A program made the translations under genes and the position numbers. From Thermotogae bacterium (GTDB lineage Bacteria > Thermotogota > Thermotogae > Petrotogales > Kosmotogaceae), in assembly GCA_003643975.1 (NCBI GenBank), contig QNAR01000115.1:1-5741 (forward strand): a stretch of DNA of 5,741 bases, given 5' to 3'. The number at the start of each line of letters is the position of its first letter. Positions within the stretch are counted from its first letter, which is position 1. The notes below the pieces were generated by a model. It made no database searches. It saw only the letters and a program-made list of their open reading frames with translations, and had not been told where the DNA came from. Shown one piece after another: positions 1 to 5,733 of the stretch.

Positions 1-1
1 A

Positions 2-163
2 AAAAAGTACAATGTTGTCTCTGCATTTCGCTATGCTGGGTTTTTTACATTTTTAGTCGATACAAAGGGGCAATCTTTATATCCTGAAAAATGTGAATGC
101 CATGTGCCCGATTTGAACGAGTTCTTCCAGATAGTGATAAGGGGTGAAAGAAATGTTCTATAA
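2..163 (+). CDS. C-terminal fragment of an upstream gene, probably an ABC transporter ATP-binding subunit (5' end outside window)
   Basis: An open frame enters from the left edge and runs 53 codons to a TAA at 161-163. No start codon is in the window, so only the protein tail is visible. It contains the stretch GFFTFLVDTKGQSLYPEKC and ends in PDLNEFFQIVIRGERNVL. The ending resembles the LEE-(L/I/V)F-x-x-(hydrophobic) tail that closes many ABC-2-type ATPases; the complete ATPase at 948-1706 has the comparable GTLEELFLEVT. The gene overlaps the start of the next permease by 11 nt, the usual arrangement of a coupled ATPase-permease pair. That the frame is coding is fairly secure, because it is open to the edge and stops exactly at the next gene's start. 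The ATPase identity is inferred from the tail motif and context only, since all ATP-binding motifs would lie upstream. Confidence 0.65.
   Translation, partial: KKYNVVSAFRYAGFFTFLVDTKGQSLYPEKCECHVPDLNEFFQIVIRGERNVL
139..146 (+). promoter_or_regulatory. Ribosome binding site that sets the permease start at 153
   Basis: AAGGGGTG is a good match to the anti-Shine-Dalgarno complement (AAGGAGGTG) and lies 6 nt before the ATG at 153. The in-frame GTG at 144 falls inside this site, so it cannot be the start served by it. The site is within the last codons of the upstream gene, which suggests translational coupling. Confidence 0.75.
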
Positions 164-914
164 AGAGATAAGAGAACTGAAAACGACGTTGGTCGTTGTT
201 TCTCTGCTTCTTGTGGTTGCCCTCATCGCAACTGTTGCAATGAAAGACACTGCTGTTGAACTCTTACAGGGGTTCAGTACTGAGGACATGCCAGAATTTG
301 CCAGAAACCTTTTGGCCAATCCAGATCTTCTGGAAAATATAGGGAATAATGATTTTTATCTTGTCAGCCAATGGCAGGGGAAAAACCTCGGGCAGTTTAT
401 TCCATTAGTTATTTTGATAATCTCCATCCCCATATTTGCAAGGGAATTTGACAAAAAGACAATTTATTTTCTTCTCTCAAGACTAACAAGAAAAAGGGTA
501 TTTTTCATGAAGTATTTCACGGGGTTGGGTGTACTTTCAGCGTTAATCGCTTTTTTCTCTTTATCTGGACCCATTGCGATGAACTTTGCGGGTTATGAAA
601 CTGGATTTAGCTTAACATTCAAAATATTGGTTCATCAGTTGATAGGCGGAGCCTTTTTCTTTTCGCTTTTCATTCTTTATTCTGTGCTTTTCAGCGACCA
701 AACCAAACCCCTGATCATAGGAATGGCTACTATAATAGGACTCCCCATACTGGGGCTTTTTAGGCCTCTTGATTTTCTCAACCTCTATCCCTACATTCTG
801 GGCTCTAATGTTTACAATGCGGGAATTGAGGTTACAGAATCTGTCTTACTTATTTTTTTGGTTGCTGTAATTACCACAGCAGATTATATTATTTTCAAAA
901 AGAGAGAGTTGTAA
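153..914 (+). CDS. ABC-2-type transporter permease, six membrane segments
   Basis: This is a 253-residue integral membrane protein, the probable channel-forming subunit of an ABC-2 export system. Hydrophobic segments lie at about residues 12-30, 80-97, 125-145, 157-180, 186-202 and 230-247. A roughly 50-residue polar loop separates the first two and is probably extracytoplasmic, as is common in permeases of the ABC2_membrane_2/NatB-like type. After segment 2 comes the cytoplasmic motif AREFDKKTIYFLLSRLTRKR followed by a membrane-proximal Lys (residues 96-120). It corresponds to the E-x-x-x-x-T-(I/L)-x-x-LL-S-x-P/L-x-x-R-x-x-x-x-x-K element thought to contact the ATPase. The ATG at 153 is preferred over an upstream GTG at 144 because it is correctly spaced from AAGGGGTG. 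The upstream fragment overlaps it by 11 nt and is its likely ATPase partner, though the complete ATPase downstream is an alternative. The substrate is unknown. Confidence 0.85.
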   Translation: MFYKEIRELKTTLVVVSLLLVVALIATVAMKDTAVELLQGFSTEDMPEFARNLLANPDLLENIGNNDFYLVSQWQGKNLGQFIPLVILIISIPIFAREFDKKTIYFLLSRLTRKRVFFMKYFTGLGVLSALIAFFSLSGPIAMNFAGYETGFSLTFKILVHQLIGGAFFFSLFILYSVLFSDQTKPLIIGMATIIGLPILGLFRPLDFLNLYPYILGSNVYNAGIEVTESVLLIFLVAVITTADYIIFKKREL

Positions 915-930
915 AGATGGGACTATAAAA

Positions 931-951
931 ATGGTAGGTGATTGTGGATGA
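931..951 (+). other. Six-codon leader ORF and ribosome binding site ahead of the ATPase start
   Basis: The 33-nt gap between the permease and the ATPase holds AGGTGA at 936-941, 6 nt before the ATG at 948. This supports ATG 948 rather than the in-frame TTG at 942. In another frame, an ATG at 931 opens a six-codon ORF (MVGDCG) whose TGA overlaps the ATPase start as ATGA (948-951). Such an overlap could couple translation. The leader's own ribosome binding site is weak (GGGA at 919-922), so it may be chance. The binding site is well supported; the leader ORF is speculative. Confidence 0.35.
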
Positions 952-1706
952 TAACGCTAAAAAACGTCACAAAGATCTATACAGGAGGCATCAAAGCCGC
1001 TGACGGCCTTTCCTTAGAAGTCAAAGAGGGAGAGATTTTTGGCTTTCTTGGGCCTAACGGAGCGGGTAAAAGTACAACTATCAAAATGATAACGGGGGTT
1101 ATTGAGCCAACAGAGGGAACAGTAGAAATTTGTGGAATTAACATGGCAAAAGATCCTGTAAAGGCAAAGTCGTTTATCGGCTATGTTGCTGACGAACCAC
1201 TGGTTATGGAGAAACTAAAGGGAATCGAGTATCTGAACTTCATCATGAATGTTTTTCAAGTTCCCAAAGAACTTAGGACACAAAGAATAGAAAGACTGTT
1301 AGAAGACTTCAAGTTATCGCACGCCATTATGGACCCAATAAACACGTATTCCCATGGGATGAAACAAAAGCTCAGTCTTATAGCCGCCCTTTCTCATAAC
1401 CCGAAAGTCTGGGTTTTGGATGAACCCATAGTGGGATTGGATCCCGAATCGGCCTTTATTTTGAAAAAAATGATGAGAAACCATGCAAATTCTGGGAACA
1501 CGGTTTTTTTCTCCACCCATGTTATGGAAATAGCCGAAAAGATTTGCGATAGGATAGGCATTATTCAAAAAGGGAAACTTGAATTCGTTGGAACTGTTGA
1601 AGAATTGAGAAAACTCAAGGGTTCAGGCACACTTGAGGAACTCTTTTTAGAGGTGACGAAAAGTGAGATTGAAAAGATGGATTTCTCTTACCTGGACAAT
1701 AATTAA
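948..1706 (+). CDS. ABC transporter ATP-binding protein of an ABC-2-type exporter
   Basis: This is a 252-residue soluble ATPase that should bind the cytoplasmic face of a permease and power export. Numbered from ATG 948, the motifs are Walker A GPNGAGKST at about 35-43, the signature region YSHGMKQKL at 134-142, Walker B VWVLDEP at about 154-160 with the catalytic Glu, D-loop GLDP, and the switch His in STHVMEIAE near residue 191. The C-terminus carries GTLEELFLEVT. Two positions depart from the textbook form. The signature reads SHGMKQK rather than SGGQ, and the Q-loop region reads GYVADEP with no Gln. Both variants are familiar in ABC-2/EcsA-like exporters, so they suggest subfamily rather than inactivation. 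The last 44 nt overlap the start of the large permease gene, its most likely partner. An ATP-driven export role is well supported; the cargo is unknown. Confidence 0.93.
   Translation: MITLKNVTKIYTGGIKAADGLSLEVKEGEIFGFLGPNGAGKSTTIKMITGVIEPTEGTVEICGINMAKDPVKAKSFIGYVADEPLVMEKLKGIEYLNFIMNVFQVPKELRTQRIERLLEDFKLSHAIMDPINTYSHGMKQKLSLIAALSHNPKVWVLDEPIVGLDPESAFILKKMMRNHANSGNTVFFSTHVMEIAEKICDRIGIIQKGKLEFVGTVEELRKLKGSGTLEELFLEVTKSEIEKMDFSYLDNN
1650..1656 (+). promoter_or_regulatory. Ribosome binding site for the large permease, inside the ATPase gene
   Basis: GAGGTGA lies 6 nt before the GTG at 1663 and is embedded in the final codons of the ATPase gene. It supports the GTG start, which otherwise might be doubted because it creates a 44-nt overlap. 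No in-frame ATG occurs until about residue 40, within the first membrane segment. Confidence 0.7.
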
Positions 1707-3348
1707 TGCAAATTACGGTTTAAGTAACTTAAAAACTTCACTGAAAAAAGACAAAAAGAACATTCTTATTCTGGCACTCATGATTTATGCCTTTGGGGCG
1801 ATTGGCTTTTCTTTTGTGTTTTTTTACAAGCCTTTACTGATTAGTAGTTATCAGCAACTTGCAACCCTCGGAATGGAAAAGTTATTTCTGGCCAATGCTT
1901 TTCTCAATGCTGGCATAATTGGGTTTATAGTGGGTCTTTTTCTGCTGATAAGTACCCTTTTCTTTTCAAAAGACATGAGGGTATTAATCACACTCCCAAT
2001 AAGAGCTTCTGAAGTAATCACAGCGAAGTTAACCGTTGTCATACTCTTTCAGATGATTGTTTCATTGGCAATCTTATTACCTTCGCTTGTTTATTACGGC
2101 ATCCAGAAAAATGCTGGAGTTTCATATTGGTTGTACTCGATGCTTCTATTTCTACTATCGCAAATTTTCCCGATGCTTCTTCAAACCATTATCATATTGC
2201 CGCTATCTCGAATAGTAAAATTCAGCCGCATGAAGGATTTCATGCTCTACATCCTTGGCATTGGGGCACTTGCAATGTCATTGATTGTTGTTTTTCTTGT
2301 CAACAAGTCTGCTATCAATGGTGGAAACAACGGCTTTAACCTTGTCAATATCTTTGCAAATCCCGATGTATTTATAAACAAGCTCGCATCAATATATCCG
2401 CCAGCATTTTTCGCCGTGAAAACTTTACTGAGCAATACTTTTTCTGGTCTCGCCTGGCTCGCCGGGTATTTGGGTTTACACGCTATTGCCTTTGTTACCA
2501 CTATCTGGTTTGCAAAGAAATACTATTACGACACGTACAATAGCTTGCAGCAATTTTATGCCGGCAGAAGAAAGCTATCCACGGAGGAAATGAGCGGTCA
2601 ACTAAATGTTGAAAAGAGTCTCTTTGCAACTCTTCATGCCAGGGAATGGAAATACTTTTTGAAAGTACCAGCCTTTGCTTTTAACGGGCTCTCAGGCACT
2701 TTTATATTGCCGATTATGGTGATTATGTTCCCTTTTATTTTCAAAGGAAATCAAGAAGCAAGCGGAAACATAGAGAACTTTTTTCAAGCGATTAAAGACC
2801 TTTATGTCCCAATTGGGATTCTTGGTGGCGTTCTTGCTGGTTCTATGAGCGGTTTGGCAGCTTCAGCTTTCAGCAGGGAAGGGAAGCTCCTGCAAGAATT
2901 AAAGGCTCTTCCGGTTAGCCCCGGTGATGTGCTAAAGGCGAAATTCGTTAACATAATGGAGATAAGCTTCATGGGAATTTTGCTGATGACCGCGGCTATA
3001 CACTTGCTACTTGGAGGTTCCCTGCTTCTTGATATTATAGTGGTTTTGCTTTCTGGAGTTGTCTCTGCATTTTTGAATTTACTTCAATTAGTCATAGATG
3101 CAACCAGGCCTTTGCTAAACTGGGATAACCCTCAGAGGGCGATAAAGCAGAACTTCAACGTTGCCATTGCAATTTTCATTGTTATCGGGTTTGTTGGTGG
3201 TTTCGGCTATCTTTCTTTTAAGCTGGTAGATGTGGTATCACCCTTTGCTATAGCAATGGTTTTGGCGCTTTGCGGCATTGTAGGGATTATATCCTTAATA
3301 AAACCCGCACTGAGAATGACCAGTGATTTATTGAAAAGAGATCTCTAA
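1663..3348 (+). CDS. Large ABC-2-like exporter permease with two repeated halves
   Basis: This is a 561-residue polytopic membrane protein with roughly twelve hydrophobic segments, at about residues 33-55, 82-101, 119-144, 153-180, 191-213, 262-283, 341-361, 381-402, 431-450, 454-476, 497-514 and 523-546. Length and layout match the roughly 540-560-residue putative ABC exporter permeases of Firmicutes and Thermotogota (the Pfam ABC_tran_2-like group, recalled and not searched). The N-terminal pattern TIINANYGLS and the late motif DATRPLLNWDNPQRAIKQN (479-497) fit that group. A cytoplasmic motif occurs twice: FSKDMRVLITLPIRASEVIT then AK (102-122), and FSREGKLLQELKALPVSPGD then VLKAK (403-427). 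Each is followed by a membrane helix, so the protein looks like two fused ABC-2 half-permeases. The GTG start is backed by a strong binding site and makes a 44-nt overlap with the ATPase gene, its probable partner. The substrate is unknown. Confidence 0.85.
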   Translation: MRLKRWISLTWTIINANYGLSNLKTSLKKDKKNILILALMIYAFGAIGFSFVFFYKPLLISSYQQLATLGMEKLFLANAFLNAGIIGFIVGLFLLISTLFFSKDMRVLITLPIRASEVITAKLTVVILFQMIVSLAILLPSLVYYGIQKNAGVSYWLYSMLLFLLSQIFPMLLQTIIILPLSRIVKFSRMKDFMLYILGIGALAMSLIVVFLVNKSAINGGNNGFNLVNIFANPDVFINKLASIYPPAFFAVKTLLSNTFSGLAWLAGYLGLHAIAFVTTIWFAKKYYYDTYNSLQQFYAGRRKLSTEEMSGQLNVEKSLFATLHAREWKYFLKVPAFAFNGLSGTFILPIMVIMFPFIFKGNQEASGNIENFFQAIKDLYVPIGILGGVLAGSMSGLAASAFSREGKLLQELKALPVSPGDVLKAKFVNIMEISFMGILLMTAAIHLLLGGSLLLDIIVVLLSGVVSAFLNLLQLVIDATRPLLNWDNPQRAIKQNFNVAIAIFIVIGFVGGFGYLSFKLVDVVSPFAIAMVLALCGIVGIISLIKPALRMTSDLLKRDL

Positions 3349-3432
3349 GGTTTCAGTTTTGTTTAAAAGAATGATAAAATAAATCGATGATAATCAATAA
3401 CAACTTCTTTATTTTGGTCAAGGGGGGATTTT
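3349..3432 (+). other. AT-rich intergenic spacer with a weak inverted repeat
   Basis: This is the largest non-coding stretch in the window at 84 nt. It contains an 8-nt inverted repeat, AAAATAAA at 3376-3383 and TTTATTTT at 3408-3415, with a 24-nt loop. The stem is all A-T, there is no GC-rich part and no run of T follows, so it is not a convincing terminator. A -10-like TAAAAT lies at 3375-3380, but no acceptable -35 element sits 16-18 nt upstream. The downstream gene may therefore have its own weak promoter or be read through from the exporter operon. Confidence 0.35.
3421..3427 (+). promoter_or_regulatory. Ribosome binding site for the small membrane protein
   Basis: AGGGGGG lies 5 nt before the ATG at 3433. 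It is a strong purine-rich site, and the frame has no other reasonable start nearby. This supports translation of the otherwise unrecognised gene. Confidence 0.75.
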
Positions 3433-3900
3433 ATGGACGTTTTCCTTTTTTTTAACAGGTATTTGTTGATACTCTCGTATATTTTATGGGCTGGAATCAA
3501 TATAACACTTGGTTTTTTCCTTGTTCCATTGCTCAGAAAGAAAAATGTTCCGGAAGTAAAGGTGCTGGTGTTTAACATCCTCAGAGCTTTTAGAAAGATA
3601 ACCTACGCATGTTGGGCTCTAATGCTTGGTACGGGATTTATAGAATACATCTATATTAGGCCAATTAGTAGTTTCGAAAGTATTTCACAATACTTAATGA
3701 TTACAGGCTTCATCGTTTTTGTTTTCCATATAATCTGGTCGTTTTACCTGTTTGGAATTGCAAAGAGAAATGAATATAATCCTCTTTCAGTGACTGAAAG
3801 AGATGCAGGGTTGCTTGTTGGTGGGGGTTATTTTAACAATTTCCTCATATTCACTATGATTTTTATATACGCCATCGTGGAAATGCTATTTCATCTATAA
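3433..3900 (+). CDS. Small four-segment integral membrane protein of unknown function
   Basis: The gene encodes 155 residues with hydrophobic segments at about 8-31, 54-72, 86-108 and 132-152, and no cleavable signal peptide is evident. Segment 1 reads SYILWAGINITLGFFLVPLL, then a charged loop and RAFRKITYACWALMLGTGF. The W-x-G...P-(hydrophobic) pattern followed by a second helix ending in TG is reminiscent of small CopD-like, HemJ-like or DUF4149-type membrane proteins. The N-terminal histidine expected of a haem or copper ligand in such families is absent. The only histidines are at about residues 99 and 154. I do not recognise the family with confidence and assign no function. An 84-nt spacer separates it from the exporter operon, and its stop codon lies immediately beside that of the convergent ABC-F gene, with a 6-nt overlap. 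The coding call rests on the strong ribosome binding site, the full-length open frame and the regular helix pattern. Confidence 0.8.
   Translation: MDVFLFFNRYLLILSYILWAGINITLGFFLVPLLRKKNVPEVKVLVFNILRAFRKITYACWALMLGTGFIEYIYIRPISSFESISQYLMITGFIVFVFHIIWSFYLFGIAKRNEYNPLSVTERDAGLLVGGGYFNNFLIFTMIFIYAIVEMLFHL
3782..3802 (-). terminator. Perfect inverted repeat inside the membrane gene; candidate terminator for the convergent ABC-F transcript
   Basis: CTCTTTCAGT (3782-3791) and its exact reverse complement ACTGAAAGAG (3793-3802) flank a single G. Folded as RNA this gives a 9-bp stem with a 3-nt loop. On the minus strand a flanking U-G pair can extend it, and a T-rich but interrupted tract follows (GATTATATTCATTT). 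It begins about 92 nt past the ABC-F stop codon, where a minus-strand transcript would be expected to end. No T-rich tract follows on the plus strand. The repeat is clear; its use as a terminator is inferred, and the broken T tract makes it a weak example. A protein-binding palindrome or chance are the alternatives. Confidence 0.4.
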
Positions 3901-5721
3901 TCCATGAAGCTTTTCCTCAAGTGATAGCAGCTCCTTCTGAAGTGATTCTTTCTTTTCGATCAAGTTGAGTAGTTTTTCTTCAGTACTCTCTATTTCTTTC
4001 TGCAAGTTCTGAAGCTTCTGGTAGTCAGTTGGATACAGAGAGAGCTCATTTTGCAGGTTCTCCAGTGATTTTTCGAGCTCCTCCTCTTGAAATTCCAGGC
4101 TTTTCAGTAAATCTGAAAGTTTTTTTCGTTGGTTACTCAATTTGCGCTTTTCTTTGAAGTTGTGTCGTTTCTCAGCTGTATTTTTGGAGGTTGTAAAATT
4201 GGCTTTGAATTCATCGTAATTATTCAAATAGTCTTCGAGCTTGTTAAGGTGTTTCAATTTTCCGGATTGGATTACGACGTATTTTTCACAGATATTCCTC
4301 AAAAACTCCCTATCATGTGAAACCAATATGATCGCACCTTTATATAGCATGAGGACTTCTTCGAGATTCTGAATCGACCAGATATCAAGATTGTTCGTGG
4401 GTTCGTCCATGATCAGTACATTAGGTCTTTTCAAAATCATCTTTGCAAGAGCGAGCCGTGTTTTCTCTCCTCCACTTAAAGATTCAACCTTTCTAAAAAC
4501 GCTTTCACCGGTAAAGCCAAAACGTCCAAGATATTTCCTGATCTCAAAGTCTGGCCAGTCACGCACCATTTCCCAGCATTCTTGTATGACTTCCTTTTCT
4601 GGTGAGAGCTCGCTTGACATCTGTGAAAGATACCCCCAGCTAACATTATGTCCCCATTTTACTGTACCTGAAAACGATGTTATTTCACCAGAAAGTATCT
4701 TAAGAAAAGTGGACTTTCCACTACCATTTGGTCCCACAATTCCCAACTTTTCACTACGTTGCAGTTCGAGATCTGCATGGTTGAAAACAGGCTTTTCAGT
4801 ATATTTAAAATTCAAATTTTTAACTTCCAATACTATGTAACCCGTTCTGGAAGGTTCTGGAATCCTTAACTTTGTGGAATTTCCTTCTTCTCCCGGAATT
4901 GAGACCTCGTTCAGTTCTTCCTTGAGACGTTCTATTTGCCTTTCTTTACTTCTGGCTTGCTTTATAAACTTTTCGCCTCCCCAAAGTCTATATCTCTGAG
5001 CAACTGCCTGGAGCCTTTCTATCTCATTTGTCAACTTCTCCTGTCTTTTAAGAGAGCTTTTTACATACAGTTCTCTCTCGGCTTTATAATGCTCGTAACT
5101 GCCCGGAAAATCCCAAAGCATTCCACTATTTATCTCCCAGAACCTATTTCCCACGTTCCTTATGAGGTGTCTGTCATGTGATACAAGCAGTACCGCGCCA
5201 CGGTAGGAATTTAGAAATGAAATGAGCCAATCAACGGATTTAAGGTCAAGATGATTTGTAGGTTCATCGAGCATTAGCAAGTCATAATCAAGTAGCAGTA
5301 AGCGTCCCAATGCGATTCTCGTAATTTCCCCACCACTGAAGCTGCCGAGTTCTCTGTTCCAATCCTGTGGTGAAAACTCAAGCCCGGTTAATATGCTCCT
5401 GACTCGCCTGTCAAAACTGTAAAATTCTTCCGTCTCAGGTGTTACTCTGCTCTTCTCTTTCATATAGAAGTCAATGAGCACTTCTTTCATGTTTTCAATG
5501 CGTTCCTGAATTTGATAGCCGATCTTCATTCCCGAGGCCCGGTGAACTTCACCATATGTTGGTTTCAATAATCCTGTGATGATTTTGAGCAGTGTGGATT
5601 TTCCGCTTCCGTTCTTGCCGATAAGAACTATTTTGTCTCTTCTATTTATTGCGGTCGATATATCTTCAAAGAGAAGCCCTTCGCCATAGTCGTGACCTAT
5701 CCCACTTAAAGTTAAGAGCAT
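3895..5721 (-). CDS. ABC-F family ATPase (tandem NBD, ribosome-associated type) with C-terminal coiled coil
   Basis: This is a 608-residue soluble protein with two ATP-binding domains and no membrane segments, the layout of ABC-F translation factors and ribosome-protection proteins. Domain 1 has Walker A GKNGSGKST (35-43), Q-loop Gln near 72, signature FSGGE (128-132), Walker B with Glu153 (LDEPTNHLD) and switch His182. Domain 2 has Walker A GPNGSGKST (330-338), Gln367, signature LSGGEKTR (415-422), Glu440 (MDEPTNNLD) and His469. Both sites look catalytically complete. A charged helical linker, about 205-290, includes KFIKQARSKERQIERLKE and corresponds to the family's interdomain region that reaches the ribosome. 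Residues 72 to 129 of domain 1 leave little room for the arm insertion of EttA- or YdiF-like members. Residues 510-608 form a Lys/Glu/Leu-rich coiled coil, as in Uup/YdiF-type proteins. The ATG is set by AGGAGGT 5 nt upstream. The exact subfamily, housekeeping or resistance, cannot be decided here. Confidence 0.93.
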   Translation of the reverse strand: MLLTLSGIGHDYGEGLLFEDISTAINRRDKIVLIGKNGSGKSTLLKIITGLLKPTYGEVHRASGMKIGYQIQERIENMKEVLIDFYMKEKSRVTPETEEFYSFDRRVRSILTGLEFSPQDWNRELGSFSGGEITRIALGRLLLLDYDLLMLDEPTNHLDLKSVDWLISFLNSYRGAVLLVSHDRHLIRNVGNRFWEINSGMLWDFPGSYEHYKAERELYVKSSLKRQEKLTNEIERLQAVAQRYRLWGGEKFIKQARSKERQIERLKEELNEVSIPGEEGNSTKLRIPEPSRTGYIVLEVKNLNFKYTEKPVFNHADLELQRSEKLGIVGPNGSGKSTFLKILSGEITSFSGTVKWGHNVSWGYLSQMSSELSPEKEVIQECWEMVRDWPDFEIRKYLGRFGFTGESVFRKVESLSGGEKTRLALAKMILKRPNVLIMDEPTNNLDIWSIQNLEEVLMLYKGAIILVSHDREFLRNICEKYVVIQSGKLKHLNKLEDYLNNYDEFKANFTTSKNTAEKRHNFKEKRKLSNQRKKLSDLLKSLEFQEEELEKSLENLQNELSLYPTDYQKLQNLQKEIESTEEKLLNLIEKKESLQKELLSLEEKLHGL

Positions 5722-5726
5722 AATCT

Positions 5727-5733
5727 ACCTCCT
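5727..5733 (-). promoter_or_regulatory. Ribosome binding site of the ABC-F gene
   Basis: Read on the minus strand, AGGAGGT lies 5 nt before the ATG at 5721-5719. It is a near-perfect Shine-Dalgarno sequence and fixes the start. Only 8 nt remain beyond it, so any promoter, or an attenuator of the kind found before resistance-type ABC-F genes, lies outside the window. Confidence 0.85.

Noticed and set aside
144..146. GTG as start of the small permease
   Set aside because: It lies inside the AAGGGGTG ribosome binding site, while ATG 153 is correctly spaced and adds only three fewer residues.
1462..1509. A7 and T7 runs in the ATPase gene as programmed frameshift sites
   Set aside because: The zero frame continues through all conserved motifs to a sensible C-terminus, and no alternative frame product or stimulatory structure was apparent.
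1314..1568. Minus-strand open frame opposite the ATPase gene, with similar ones at 1851-2042, 2247-2501 and 3363-3578
   Set aside because: These are shadows of well-supported plus-strand genes, with no recognisable protein pattern or start signals.
3337..3346. Ten-base palindrome AGAGATCTCT at the end of the large permease gene
   Set aside because: It has no loop and no following T tract, so it cannot act as an intrinsic terminator, and a palindrome of this length is expected by chance.
3352..3380. Promoter for the small membrane gene based on TAAAAT at 3375-3380
   Set aside because: The expected -35 position does not resemble TTGACA, and AT-rich spacers yield such -10-like hexamers by chance.
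3376..3415. AAAATAAA/TTTATTTT inverted repeat as an operon terminator
   Set aside because: The stem is purely A-T with a 24-nt loop and runs directly into a ribosome binding site with no T run, so it would be very weak.
4391..4840. A 149-codon plus-strand open frame, with others at 4129-4320 and 4936-5181, opposite the ABC-F gene
   Set aside because: All lie antisense to a protein with complete ABC-F motifs, show no domain pattern of their own and have no convincing ribosome binding sites.
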